Source: Vulcanimicrobiota bacterium (lineage in GTDB: Bacteria; Vulcanimicrobiota; Vulcanimicrobiia; Vulcanimicrobiales; Vulcanimicrobiaceae). From it: a DNA stretch of 64,000 nucleotides. The stretch lies in NCBI GenBank assembly GCA_003168375.1, contig PMSI01000001.1:1488001-1552000 (forward strand). Direction: 5' to 3'. The notes beneath the pieces are model-generated. The model saw only the letters and a program-made list of their open reading frames with translations, ran no database searches and had not been told where the DNA came from. Shown here one piece after another: positions 46,818 to 56,268 of the stretch; position 1 is the stretch's first letter, and each line of letters opens with the position of its first letter. The translations under genes were made by a program, and so were the position numbers.

Positions 46818-48089
46818 ATGCACGCACGCCGACTGAGCGCGCTGCTCGCAGCAGCGTTCGCGCTCGCCGCGATCGGCGGCGGGGGCGCGACGCCCGCCGC
46901 CGATGTGCCCGAGATCGTGATCGGTTCGGTCCTGCCGCTCACCGGCACGCTGGCCCAAACCGGTGCCGGCCTGCGCACCGCGCAAGTCCTGGCGCAAGAT
47001 CTGGTCAACGGCCACGTGAGTTATCCGCTCCCGCTGGTCGGAAAAAGCGGTCTGCCGCACCTCGGCCACGCCCGCATCCGCATCGAGTTCGCGGATTCGC
47101 AGGGCAAGCCCGACCAGGCGCGCGCCGCGGCCGAACAGCTGATCACGCAGCAGCACGTCGTCGCGCTGATCGGCACGTACGCGTCCTCGACGACCGCGAC
47201 CGCGTCGCAGGTCGCCGAGCGCTACGGCATCCCATTCCTCAATCCCGACTCTTCGGCGCCCGGCCTGACCTCCCGCGGGCTGAAGTGGTTCTTCCGCACC
47301 ACGCCGCACGACGGGACGTTCGCGGAGAACTTCGTGCAGTTTCTCGCCGACCTCAAGAAGACCAAGGACATCGGCGTCAAGCGCATCGCGGTGGTCGGCG
47401 AAGACGGGTTGTTCGGCTCCGGCGCCGGCGACGCGGAAGAGGCGAGCGCGAAGAAGGGCGGCTACGAGATCGCGACGCGCGTCTCGTACCCGGCGACCAC
47501 GACCGAGGTCAACGCCGAGGTGCAGAAGGTGAAAAGCGCGACGCCCGACGTCATCATGCAGGCGTCGTACCTGCCGGACGCGCTGCTCTACATGCGCGGC
47601 TACAAGCAGCAGAGCGTCGCCGTGAAGGCGATCCTGGCGCAGGACGCCGGCTTCATCGATCCCGGCTTCATCCGGACGCTCGGGGCCGACGCCGAAGGCG
47701 TCTTCACCCGCGAGGTCTTCTCGCTCGACATCAAGCACCGCAACCAGGCGGTCCCGCTGATCGACCAGCTGTTCCGCGAGCGGTTCGCGGGCAAACCGCT
47801 CGACGGCAACACCGCACGCGATTTCATGGGCATCCTGGTCCTCGCCGACGCGATCGACCGCGCCGGCTCGACCAAGCCCGACGCGATCCGCGAGGCGCTG
47901 GTGAAGACGAACATCCCCGGCAAGCTGACGCTGATGCCATGGAACCGCATCCACTTCGACGCGACCGGGCAAAACGACGGCGGCGCCGGGATCATCGAAC
48001 AGGTGCAGGACGGCAAGTACGAGACCGTGTGGCCGTTCGACGTCGCGGTGCGGCCGGCGATCTGGCCGATGCCGGCCTGGAAGCGGTAG
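46818..48089 (+). CDS. livK: Branched-chain amino acid-type ABC transporter, substrate-binding protein
   Basis: 423 aa type-I periplasmic binding protein (LivJ/K family) with signal peptide ARRLSALLAAAFALAAIGG. Blocks: IVIGSVLPLTGTLAQTGAG, RIRIEFADSQGKPDQARAAAEQLI, VVALIGTYASSTTATASQ, DGTFAENFVQFLADL and IAVVGEDGLFGSGAGD. AAGGAG precedes ATG 46818. First gene of the operon running to 56268; the ligand is probably set by the catabolic genes hyuAB and DUF1445. Confidence 0.93.
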   Translation: MHARRLSALLAAAFALAAIGGGGATPAADVPEIVIGSVLPLTGTLAQTGAGLRTAQVLAQDLVNGHVSYPLPLVGKSGLPHLGHARIRIEFADSQGKPDQARAAAEQLITQQHVVALIGTYASSTTATASQVAERYGIPFLNPDSSAPGLTSRGLKWFFRTTPHDGTFAENFVQFLADLKKTKDIGVKRIAVVGEDGLFGSGAGDAEEASAKKGGYEIATRVSYPATTTEVNAEVQKVKSATPDVIMQASYLPDALLYMRGYKQQSVAVKAILAQDAGFIDPGFIRTLGADAEGVFTREVFSLDIKHRNQAVPLIDQLFRERFAGKPLDGNTARDFMGILVLADAIDRAGSTKPDAIREALVKTNIPGKLTLMPWNRIHFDATGQNDGGAGIIEQVQDGKYETVWPFDVAVRPAIWPMPAWKR

Positions 48090-48109
48090 AGCGCGCGGCG
48101 TAAACGGCG

Positions 48110-48967
48110 TTGGACACGTTCGCGCAGCTGCTCGTGGGAGGGCTGCTGACGGGGCTCGTCTTCGCGCTGGTCGCCGTAGGATTGACGCTGGTCTACGGCG
48201 TGATGGACGTCGTCAACTTCGCCCACGGTGAGTTCCTGATGCTCGCCATGTACGCCGCGCTCGGACTCGCGCTGATCGGGATCGGTCCGCTGCTGGGGCT
48301 GCCGCTGGTCGCGATCGCGCTCTTCCTGTTCGGGATCGTGGTGTACCGGGTCTTCATCCGGCGGCTCCTCGCGGGACCGCCGGAAGCGACCGTGTTCGGA
48401 ACGTTCGGACTGCTGGTGCTGCTGCAGGGCGCGGCGCAGGCGACGCTGACCAGCGACTTCCAGTCGGTGCCGAATCCTCCGTTGCAGGGGACGATCCACC
48501 TCGGTCCGATCGCGCTCTCGCAGGCGTCGCTGGTCGAAGGGATCGGCGCGCTGGTGCTCACCGCCGCGCTGTTCGCGTTCGTCGAGTACACCGAGACGGG
48601 TCGAGCGATGCGCGCGCTTGCGGAGGATCGCGTCGCCGCGACGCTGATGGGGATCGACGTGCAGCGCGTGAACGGCCTCGCGTTCGGAATCGGCGCGGCG
48701 TGCGTCGGCGCGGCCGGCTCGCTGCTGATGCTCTCGTATCCGGTCTATCCGACGGCGGGTGCGCCGTTCGCGCTGACCGCGTTCGTGGTCGTCGCGCTGG
48801 GCGGTTTCGGCAGCATCCAAGGCGCGCTGGTCGGCGCGCTGCTGGTCGGCCTGCTCGAAGTCTTCGGCGGATTCTATCTCGCACCGGAGCTGAAGATGGT
48901 GCCGGTCTACGTCGCCTATCTCGCCGTCGTGCTGCTCCGCCCGCAGGGACTGCTCGGCCGCCGATGA
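48110..48967 (+). CDS. livH: Branched-chain amino acid-type ABC transporter permease LivH
   Basis: 285 aa inner-membrane permease, about eight hydrophobic segments. Begins TFAQLLVGGLLTGLVFALVAVGLTLVYGV with the family-specific MDVVNFAHGEFLML. TTG 48110 is the only start that keeps this N-terminus. ATGA overlap with livM. Confidence 0.92.
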   Translation: MDTFAQLLVGGLLTGLVFALVAVGLTLVYGVMDVVNFAHGEFLMLAMYAALGLALIGIGPLLGLPLVAIALFLFGIVVYRVFIRRLLAGPPEATVFGTFGLLVLLQGAAQATLTSDFQSVPNPPLQGTIHLGPIALSQASLVEGIGALVLTAALFAFVEYTETGRAMRALAEDRVAATLMGIDVQRVNGLAFGIGAACVGAAGSLLMLSYPVYPTAGAPFALTAFVVVALGGFGSIQGALVGALLVGLLEVFGGFYLAPELKMVPVYVAYLAVVLLRPQGLLGRR

Positions 48968-49926
48968 CCGCGAAGCCGCATCTGTACGCGCTCGGCGCGA
49001 TCGTCGTGCTCGGACTGCTGGCAGCGTTCGGCCTGCACGAAGCGGTCGTGCTCGACCTCGTTTTTACGCTGCTGCTGTACGCTGTGCTCGGCCAGTCGTG
49101 GAACTGGATCAGCGGGTACGCCGGGAACATCTCGTTCGGGCACGCCATCTTCTTCGGCTGCGGCGCGTACGCGTCGGCGCTCTGCGTCACGCACGGGCTC
49201 TCGCCGTGGCTCGCGATCCCCGCCGGCGCGCTCGCTGCGGCCGCGCTGGCGCTGGTGACGGGGTTCCCGACGCTCGGGCTGCGCGGACACTACTTCTCGA
49301 TCGCGACGATCGCGGTCGCGGCGCTGGTCGAGACGTTCGCCCGCACCACGCCCTGGCTGGGGAAAGCGAACGGCTTCGAGCTGCCGATCGCATCGGGCTG
49401 GGCGGCGTTGCAGTTCCCGCAGAAGGGTCCGTACGTCGTGCTTGCGCTCGTGCTCTTCGCGGCGGTGCAGTTGGCGACGATCGCGCTCGAACGCTCGCGG
49501 CTCGGCTACTATCTGCGCGCGCTGCGCGCGAACCACGCCGCGGCGGCCTCGGTCGGGATCGACGAGCGGCGCTGCAAGCTGATCGCGTTCGCCTGGTCGG
49601 CGATGATGGCGTCCGCGGCGGGCGTGCTTTACGCGCAGTACACGCTCTTCATCGATCCGCCCTCGACGCTCGCGCTGGCGATCTCGATCGACATCGCGCT
49701 GATCGGCGTCGTCGGCGGGATCGGCACGCTATGGGGACCGGCGGCCGGCGCGCTGGTGTACGTCGTGCTGGCGAAAGCGGTGGCGCTGCGCTTCGGCGGC
49801 GCGGGCAAAGGCTACGATCTCGTCATCTACGGCGCGATCATCTGCCTGATCGCCGCACTGCGCCCCTACGGTATCGTCGGCACGATCGTCGACGCGCTTC
49901 GCCGTCGCCGCGGTGCGGTCGCGTGA
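48964..49926 (+). CDS. livM: Branched-chain amino acid-type ABC transporter permease LivM
   Basis: 320 aa permease with about nine hydrophobic segments. Family signatures: LGQSWNWISGYAGNISFGHAIFFG, GFPTLGLRGHYFSIATIAVAALVE, SRLGYYLRALRANHAAAASVGID and GGIGTLWGPAAGALVYVVLA. Coupled on both sides by 4-bp overlaps. Confidence 0.93.
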   Translation: MTAKPHLYALGAIVVLGLLAAFGLHEAVVLDLVFTLLLYAVLGQSWNWISGYAGNISFGHAIFFGCGAYASALCVTHGLSPWLAIPAGALAAAALALVTGFPTLGLRGHYFSIATIAVAALVETFARTTPWLGKANGFELPIASGWAALQFPQKGPYVVLALVLFAAVQLATIALERSRLGYYLRALRANHAAAASVGIDERRCKLIAFAWSAMMASAAGVLYAQYTLFIDPPSTLALAISIDIALIGVVGGIGTLWGPAAGALVYVVLAKAVALRFGGAGKGYDLVIYGAIICLIAALRPYGIVGTIVDALRRRRGAVA

Positions 49927-50672
49927 GCGCGCTGCTCGAAGTCCGCGGGCTCGCAAAGCGCTTCGGCTCGCTGCGTGCGCTCGACGGCGTCGATCTCGAC
50001 GTCGCGGGGGGTTCGCTCACCGGGTTGATCGGCCCGAACGGGGCCGGCAAGTCGACCGCGTTCGCCTGCATCGCGGGGGCGGAGAAACCGAGCGCCGGAA
50101 GCGTGTGCTTTCGCGGGCGCGAGATCGCCGGGACGGCGTACCACCGCGTCGCGGCGCTCGGGATCGGCCGCACGTATCAGCTCGTGCAGACCTTCGCGGA
50201 CATGACGGTGCTCGAAGCCGTCACCACCGGCGCGCTGTTGCGCCGTCCGCGGCTGCGCGACGCGGTCGCGCACGCCGAAGAGGTCCTCGCCTTCGTCGGC
50301 TTGTCCGAGAAGCGGTACCGGCTCGGGCGCGCGCTGACGATCGCCGACAAGAAGCGGCTCGAGGTCGCGCGCGCGCTCGCCACCGAACCGGCGCTGCTGC
50401 TGCTCGACGAGGTGATGGCGGGGTTGACGCCCGCCGAATGCCGCGACGCCGTCGACCTGCTGCGGCGGATCCTCGCGCGCGGCGTCACCGTGCTGATGGT
50501 CGAGCACGTGATGGAAGTTTTGATGCCGATCGCGGAGCACGTCGTGGTGATCGCGGCGGGCAAGACGATCTTCAGCGGGACGGCCGCGGACGCCGTGCGC
50601 GACGCGGCGGTGCTCGCGGCCTACCTCGGTTCGCCGCTCGAGCACGGCGAGATCGCGGGGCACGCGCCGTGA
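49923..50672 (+). CDS. livG: Branched-chain amino acid-type ABC transporter ATP-binding protein LivG
   Basis: 249 aa ATPase. Walker A GPNGAGKST, Walker B ALLLLDEVMAGL and the H-loop VEHVM are intact. The C-loop, usually LSxGQ, reads RALTIADKKRLEVARAL; this degenerate signature is shared by a subgroup of LivG-like proteins known from memory, so it may be functional when paired with LivF, which has a normal LSGGEQ. GTG 49923 start. Confidence 0.93.
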   Translation: MSALLEVRGLAKRFGSLRALDGVDLDVAGGSLTGLIGPNGAGKSTAFACIAGAEKPSAGSVCFRGREIAGTAYHRVAALGIGRTYQLVQTFADMTVLEAVTTGALLRRPRLRDAVAHAEEVLAFVGLSEKRYRLGRALTIADKKRLEVARALATEPALLLLDEVMAGLTPAECRDAVDLLRRILARGVTVLMVEHVMEVLMPIAEHVVVIAAGKTIFSGTAADAVRDAAVLAAYLGSPLEHGEIAGHAP

Positions 50673-51391
50673 GCGCGCTGCTCGAGATCGACGGCCTGGC
50701 GGTCGGCTACGACGGGATGCGCGCACTGCAGGACGTCTCGCTGCGCGCCGAGGCCGGAACGATCGTCGCCCTGGTCGGCGCCAACGGCGCCGGCAAGACA
50801 TCGCTGCTGCGCGCGATCAGCGGTCTGGTCCGCGCCGAGCGCGGGACGATCCGCTTCGACGGCGGCGACATCACGCGTATGCCCGCGCACCGCATCGTGC
50901 GCCGCGGGATCGCGCACGTGCCGGAAGGACGCCGCGTCTTCGCGAGCGCGACGGTCCACGACAACCTGCTGCTCGGCGCGTACGTCGACCGCAACGCGGC
51001 GCACCGGAAAGCGCGCTTGGAAGCAGCCTTCGCCGCGTTCCCGATCCTGCGCGAGCGGTTGGAGCAGCGCGCATCGACGCTCTCCGGCGGCGAGCAGCAG
51101 ATGCTCGCGATCGCCCGCGGCACGATGAGCGGCCCGCGGTTGCTGATGCTCGACGAACCCTCGCTCGGCCTCGCGCCGATGCTGATCCCGCAGATCTACG
51201 CCGGGATCCGCAGCGTCGTGGCGAGCGGAACGACGGTGCTGCTGGTCGAGCAGAACGTCCGCGAAGCGCTGCGCGCCGCCGACACCGCCTACGTCCTGCA
51301 AACCGGCCGCGTCGTGCTGCACGGCCCCGCGAAAGACCTGATCGGAGACCCGCTCGTGCAAGAAGCCTTCCTCGGAATCAGCGCTGCATGA
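50669..51391 (+). CDS. livF: Branched-chain amino acid-type ABC transporter ATP-binding protein LivF
   Basis: 240 aa ATPase. Walker A GANGAGKTS, family motif HVPEGRRVFASATVHDNL, C-loop STLSGGEQQMLAIARGTM, Walker B LLMLDEPSLGLAP and H-loop VEQNV. Pairs with LivG. GTG start overlaps livG by four bases; the stop overlaps the next small membrane gene. Confidence 0.95.
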   Translation: MSALLEIDGLAVGYDGMRALQDVSLRAEAGTIVALVGANGAGKTSLLRAISGLVRAERGTIRFDGGDITRMPAHRIVRRGIAHVPEGRRVFASATVHDNLLLGAYVDRNAAHRKARLEAAFAAFPILRERLEQRASTLSGGEQQMLAIARGTMSGPRLLMLDEPSLGLAPMLIPQIYAGIRSVVASGTTVLLVEQNVREALRAADTAYVLQTGRVVLHGPAKDLIGDPLVQEAFLGISAA

Positions 51392-51762
51392 TTCGGACGA
51401 TCGTCATCTGTTGCGTCGTCGTCATACTGTTTGACGCAGTCGCGGCAGTCATTTCCAAGGTTACTGGTATCTCGTACGGGTCTTTTACGATCGCGCAGGT
51501 CATCTTGTACTTTGTACTCGGCTTCGCGCTGCGTCGGACCGGCGCGACCGTACTCGGCGCGCTTGTTCCGGTCGTCGTTGCCTCGTTCGCAGAGGACACC
51601 GTCGGACTGTGGGTTTCCGTCGAGATCCTCCCTGGACAATTGCACGTCCTACCCGTCCCGCTCATGGTCGTGTCCGGCCTAATCGTCCTTGCAGCAATGA
51701 CGCTAATCGGAGCCGTCGGAATCGCAGTAGGTTCGATTAACCGGCGGAGCCGCGTCTCATGA
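51388..51762 (+). CDS. Small four-helix membrane protein
   Basis: 124 aa with four predicted hydrophobic segments: IVICCVVVILFDAVAAVI, YGSFTIAQVILYFVLGFA, TVLGALVPVVVASFA and LMVVSGLIVLAAMTLIGAVGIAV. No family recognised. Codon usage is less G+C-rich than the liv and hyu genes around it (many T/A third positions), yet it is coupled to livF and hyuA by ATGA overlaps at both ends, as if slotted into the operon. Confidence 0.7.
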   Translation: MIRTIVICCVVVILFDAVAAVISKVTGISYGSFTIAQVILYFVLGFALRRTGATVLGALVPVVVASFAEDTVGLWVSVEILPGQLHVLPVPLMVVSGLIVLAAMTLIGAVGIAVGSINRRSRVS

Positions 51763-53828
51763 GCTGGCGGGTTGGGATGGATATCGGCGGGACGTTCACG
51801 GATCTGGTCGCGCTGGCCGAGGACGGCAGGCTGGTGCGGCACAAGGTCTCCTCGACGCCGCGCGCGCCCGAGGAGGGATTGCTCACGGCGCTGGCCGCGC
51901 TGCTCGAAGAGGTCGCGGCGAGCGACATCGTGCTGGTCGCGCACGCCAGCACGATCGCGACCAACGCGCTGCTCGGACAAGTGCACCTCGAACTGCCGCG
52001 GGTCGCGTTCATCACGACCGAAGGCTTCCGCGACGTGCTCGAGATCGGGCGCCAGAACCGCAGCGCGATCTACGACCTCAACGTCACCCGGCCCAAGCCG
52101 TTGGCGCGGCGGGAGGACCGGCTCGTCGTCAGCGAGCGGCGCGCGCACGACGGCGCGGTGCTGCGGCCGCTCGATCTCGCCACCGTCGCGCGCGCCGTCG
52201 AGACGGTGCGGGAGCGCGGGATCACCGCAGTCGCGGTCGGGCTGCTGCACGCGGACGTCGACGGCGAGCACGAGCGCACGATCGGCGACGCGCTGCGCGC
52301 GGCGATCCCGAACGCCGAAGTCTCGCTGTCGTCGGAGGTCGATCCGCAATACCGCGAGTACGAGCGCTTTTCGACGACGGTGCTGAACGCCGCGCTGGCG
52401 CCGATCGTGCAGGCGTACCTCGAACGCGTCGCGCGCGGCGTACGCGCCGCCGGCGTGCAGGCGCCGATCTTCGTGATGCGCTCCGACGGCGGGATGGCGG
52501 CGCTGAAGTCGGCCTCGAAACGGCCGGCGACGCTGATCGAGAGCGGCCCGGCGAGCGGCGTCATCGGCGCGGCGTACGTCGGCCGCGCGCTCGGGATCGA
52601 GAACGTGCTCTCGTTCGACATGGGCGGGACGACGGCGAAGGCCGGCATGATCCGCGGCGGAATCCCGGAGATCAGCCCGTCGTTCGAAGCGGCCGGCGCG
52701 ACGCACAGCGGCCGCTCCGTCAAAGGGAGCGGCTATCCGGTGCGGTTTCCGTTCGTCGACCTGGCCGAGGTCAGCGCGGGCGGCGGGACGATCGCCTGGA
52801 CCGACTCCGCCGGAACCTTGCGCGTCGGCCCGCTCTCGGCCGGCGCCGAACCGGGGCCGGCATGCTACGGGCACGGTGACCGCCCGACCGTGACCGATGC
52901 CAACGTCGTGCTGCGCCGCTTGAACCCGCGCGCGCTGCTCGACGGTGCGTTCCCGATCGACGCGGCGCGTTCGCGCACGGCCGTCGCAACCGTCGCCGCG
53001 CCGCTCGGCGGCGACGTGGAGCGCGCCGCCGCGGGGATTGTCGCGCTGGTCGACGCCGAGATGGCGAAGGTGCTGCGGATCGTCTCGGTCGAGCGCGGCC
53101 ACGATGCGCGCGACTTCACCTTGCTGGCGTTTGGCGGCGGCGGGCCGCTGCACGCCTGTGCCGTCGCCGCCGACATCGGCGTCGCGCGCGTCGTCGTGCC
53201 GCCGCTCCCCGGCGTCTTCTCGGCCTACGGGCTGCTCGCCGCGGACGTTCGCGTCACTGCGGTGCGCTCGATCGTCGCTCCGGCCGACGACGCGACGTGG
53301 TCGCGCGCCCGTACGCTGTTCGACGCGCTGGCGCGCGAGGGCGACGCCGGGCTCGGCGAGCAGGGCGTCGCGAAAGCCGATCGCAGCTTCGTGCGCGAGC
53401 TCGATCTGCGCTACGTCGGCCAGTCCACCGAGCTGCTCGTCACCGCGCCTCAATCGCTGGCGGACGCCGTCGAAACGTTCCACCAGCGTCACGAGCAGCG
53501 CTACGGGTTCGCCGCGCGGCGCGATCCGGTCGAGATCGTCACCGCGCGGGTCGTCGGGATCGGCACGACCCCGAAGCCGCGTCTGATCGCCGCCGCCACG
53601 CCGGCGCGCCGCGCACCCGAGGCGCGCGCGCTGCGCGAACCGCGCAACGTCTTCGACGGTGCGGCGTTCGTCGACACGCCGGTGTACGGGCGCACGCAGT
53701 TGCGGCCGGGTGACGGGTTCGACGGGCCGGCGGTGATCGAGCAGTACGACGCGACGACCTACGTCGCGCCCGGCTGGTCGGCGAGCGTCGACGCGTTCGG
53801 CAACCTCGTCCTGGAGCACGCGCCATGA
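51759..53828 (+). CDS. hyuA: Hydantoinase/oxoprolinase A subunit (HyuA)
   Basis: 689 aa ATP-grasp-independent, actin-like-fold subunit that binds and phosphorylates the cyclic amide in the ATP-dependent ring opening by 5-oxoprolinase and hydantoinase. Starts VGMDIGGTFTDLV (ATP phosphate-1 motif) and has SFDMGGTTAKAGMI, ESGPASGVIGAAY, GGGTIAW, GAEPGPACYG and FGGGGPLHACAVA. Usual length. Coupled to hyuB. Confidence 0.95.
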   Translation: MSWRVGMDIGGTFTDLVALAEDGRLVRHKVSSTPRAPEEGLLTALAALLEEVAASDIVLVAHASTIATNALLGQVHLELPRVAFITTEGFRDVLEIGRQNRSAIYDLNVTRPKPLARREDRLVVSERRAHDGAVLRPLDLATVARAVETVRERGITAVAVGLLHADVDGEHERTIGDALRAAIPNAEVSLSSEVDPQYREYERFSTTVLNAALAPIVQAYLERVARGVRAAGVQAPIFVMRSDGGMAALKSASKRPATLIESGPASGVIGAAYVGRALGIENVLSFDMGGTTAKAGMIRGGIPEISPSFEAAGATHSGRSVKGSGYPVRFPFVDLAEVSAGGGTIAWTDSAGTLRVGPLSAGAEPGPACYGHGDRPTVTDANVVLRRLNPRALLDGAFPIDAARSRTAVATVAAPLGGDVERAAAGIVALVDAEMAKVLRIVSVERGHDARDFTLLAFGGGGPLHACAVAADIGVARVVVPPLPGVFSAYGLLAADVRVTAVRSIVAPADDATWSRARTLFDALAREGDAGLGEQGVAKADRSFVRELDLRYVGQSTELLVTAPQSLADAVETFHQRHEQRYGFAARRDPVEIVTARVVGIGTTPKPRLIAAATPARRAPEARALREPRNVFDGAAFVDTPVYGRTQLRPGDGFDGPAVIEQYDATTYVAPGWSASVDAFGNLVLEHAP

Positions 53829-55474
53829 CCCTGGCCGCCGGTCTCGACCCGATCACCGCCGAGCTCGTCGCATCGGCGCTGGTCTACGCGAGCGAGGAGA
53901 TGGGGATCGCCGTCCGCGACGCGGCCTACTCGCCGAACATCAAGGAGCGGCTCGACCACTCGTGCGCGCTCTTCGACGCGCGCGGGCGGCTGGTCGCGCA
54001 GGCCGAGCACATCCCGGTCCACCTCGGTTCGCTGCCGTGGGGGCTGCGCCGCTCGATCGCGTGGCTCGTCGAGCGCGAGCGCCCGATCGCGCGCGGCGAG
54101 ATGATCGTCGTCAACGACCCCTACCTGTCGGGGACGCACCTCAACGACGTCACCGTCATCCGCGCGATCTATCACGGCGCGCAACTCGTCGGGTACGCCG
54201 CGAACAAGGCCCACCACACCGACGTCGGCGGCTCCGTCCCCGGCTCGATGCCGCCCGACGCTCGCGACCTCTTCGCGGAGGGCGCGGTGTTCTCGCCGAC
54301 CGTGCTGGTACGCGACGACCGCGTCGTCGACGAAACGGTCGACCTGCTGCGCGCGAACTCGCGCACGCCCGAGGCACGCGCGGGCGACTTGCGCGCGCAG
54401 ATCGCCGGGAACAACGTCGGCGAGCGGCGCTTCCTCGAACTCGTCGAGCGTTACGGGATCGAGGTCGTCGAGGCATCGCTGGACAAAGCGCTCGCCGACG
54501 GGGAACGGCGCACGCGCGCGGCGCTGCGCGCGCTCCCGGACGGCACCGTCGAGCACGAGGACGTGATGGAGGACGAGCGCGGGGAACCGACGATCGTGCT
54601 GCGCGTGCGGCTCGAGAAGCGCGGCGACACGCTCGTGCTCGATTACGCCGGCACGTCCGCGCAGCGCGCGATGCCGCTCAACGCGGTGTACGGCGTCACG
54701 CTCTCGGGCGTCTACTACGCGGTGCGCGCGGTGACCGATCCGCGCATCCCGATGAACGACGGTTCGTTCGCGCCGATCACCGTCAACGTGCCGGAAGGGA
54801 CGCTGCTCAACCCGCGCCGCCCGGCGCCGGTCAGCGCTGGGAACGTCGAGACCTCGATGCGGAACGCCGACCTCGTGCTCGGCGCGCTGGCGAAGCTCGC
54901 CCCGGGCCGCGTCCCGGCGCAGAGCGGCGGCTCGATGAACAACGTGATGATCGGCGGGCTCGACGGCGAGGGCCGCTCGTGGGCGTTCTACGAGACGAAC
55001 GGCTGCGGGATGGGCGCGCGTCCGAACGCCGACGGGATCGACGGCATTCACGTCCACATGACGAACACGCTGAACACCCCGATCGAGGCGATCGAACGGC
55101 AGATGCCGATGCTGATCACCGCGTACGAGTTCGCCGAGGCGAGCGCGGGCGACGGTCGCTTCCGCGGCGGCTCCGGGCTGGTGCGCGCGTTCCAGCTGCG
55201 CGATGGCAGCGCAACCGCGTCGCTGCTCGCCGAACGCCATGCGGTGCGACCGCGCGGTACCGCCGGCGGGCACGACGGCGCGACCGGCGCGCACGTCATG
55301 GTGAAGCGCGGCGGCGCGCCGAGCGATCTGCCCGCGAAGACCAGCGTCGTGATGGAACCCGGCGACGCGATCATCGTGCGCACCGCGGGCGGCGGCGGCT
55401 TCGGCGATCCCGCGCAGCGCGACCCCGCCGCGCGCGAACGCGACCGCGCCGATGGGATCGGCCTCGCCGAGTGA
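53825..55474 (+). CDS. hyuB: Hydantoinase/oxoprolinase B subunit (HyuB)
   Basis: 549 aa metal-binding partner of HyuA, completing hydrolysis of the phosphorylated intermediate. Blocks: DAAYSPNIKERLDHSCALFDARGRLVAQAEHIPVHLG, IVVNDPYLSGTHLNDV, GNNVGERRFLEL, LDYAGTSAQRAMPLNAVYG and RTAGGGGFGDPAQRDPA. 4-bp overlap at both ends. Confidence 0.95.
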   Translation: MTLAAGLDPITAELVASALVYASEEMGIAVRDAAYSPNIKERLDHSCALFDARGRLVAQAEHIPVHLGSLPWGLRRSIAWLVERERPIARGEMIVVNDPYLSGTHLNDVTVIRAIYHGAQLVGYAANKAHHTDVGGSVPGSMPPDARDLFAEGAVFSPTVLVRDDRVVDETVDLLRANSRTPEARAGDLRAQIAGNNVGERRFLELVERYGIEVVEASLDKALADGERRTRAALRALPDGTVEHEDVMEDERGEPTIVLRVRLEKRGDTLVLDYAGTSAQRAMPLNAVYGVTLSGVYYAVRAVTDPRIPMNDGSFAPITVNVPEGTLLNPRRPAPVSAGNVETSMRNADLVLGALAKLAPGRVPAQSGGSMNNVMIGGLDGEGRSWAFYETNGCGMGARPNADGIDGIHVHMTNTLNTPIEAIERQMPMLITAYEFAEASAGDGRFRGGSGLVRAFQLRDGSATASLLAERHAVRPRGTAGGHDGATGAHVMVKRGGAPSDLPAKTSVVMEPGDAIIVRTAGGGGFGDPAQRDPAARERDRADGIGLAE

Positions 55475-56268
55475 CCGCCGCTCAGGTCCGCGGCGCGGTG
55501 CGCGACGGCACGATCGCGGGGCCGACCGAGCGCCTCGCGCCGGACCACGTGCAGGCGAACCTCGTCGTCGTGCCGAGCGAGTACGCGGACGAGCTGGCCG
55601 ACCTGTGCGCGCGCAATCCCGTTCCGTGCCCGCTCGTGGAGCAACTCGTGCCGGGCGCGTTCGAGCCGCGCTGCGCGCCGGGCGCCGACCTGCGCACCGA
55701 CCTCGGCCGGTACCGCGTGTGGCGCAACGGCGAACTCGTCGATCGGCCGCGCCATGTGCGGGAACTATGGTCCGGCGACCTCGTCGCCTTTCTGATCGGC
55801 TGCTCGTTCACGTTCGACCACGCGCTCGCGCAGGCGGGCCTGCCGCCGCGGCACTCCGCGCTGGGCCGCAACGTCCCGATGTACCACACCCGCGTCCCGC
55901 TCGCGCCGGCGGGCCGCCTGCACGGTACGATGGTCGTGAGCATGCGGCCCTATCGGGCTGAAGAGATCGAGCGCGTGCGGGACGTGACGCGCCCGTACCG
56001 TATCGGTCACGGCGAGCCGGTCGCGTGGGGAGATCCGCTGCAGCTCGGGATCGCCGACGTGCTGCACCCCGACTACGGTGACCCGCCGGTCCTGGGCCCC
56101 GGCGACGTGCCGGTCTTCTGGGGCTGCGGCGTGACGCCGCAGAGCGTCATCGTCGCGAGCGCGCTGCCGTTCGCGATCACGCACGAACCCGGGCATATGT
56201 TCGTGACCGACCTCGTGCACGCCGACGTCGCACGACGCGAGCGTACTCGAGCGGCGGCGGAGATCTAG
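55471..56268 (+). CDS. DUF1445 / D-glutamate cyclase family protein
   Basis: 265 aa from GTG 55471. Conserved blocks: CARNPVPCPLVEQLVPGAFEP, AFLIGCSFTFDHALAQAGLPPRH, FWGCGVTPQ and THEPGHMFVTDL. This family includes the mammalian DGLUCY enzyme that interconverts D-glutamate and 5-oxo-D-proline; bacterial members are often called putative hydro-lyases. As last gene of a transporter-HyuAB operon, it suggests 5-oxoproline as the transported and opened substrate. Its TAG shares CTAG with the convergent radical SAM gene stop. Confidence 0.9.
   Translation: MTAAQVRGAVRDGTIAGPTERLAPDHVQANLVVVPSEYADELADLCARNPVPCPLVEQLVPGAFEPRCAPGADLRTDLGRYRVWRNGELVDRPRHVRELWSGDLVAFLIGCSFTFDHALAQAGLPPRHSALGRNVPMYHTRVPLAPAGRLHGTMVVSMRPYRAEEIERVRDVTRPYRIGHGEPVAWGDPLQLGIADVLHPDYGDPPVLGPGDVPVFWGCGVTPQSVIVASALPFAITHEPGHMFVTDLVHADVARRERTRAAAEI

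Noticed and set aside
46695-47972. Long upstream extension of the P450 frame
   Set aside because: It is antisense to the substrate-binding-protein gene and shows no P450 sequence before ATG 46694.
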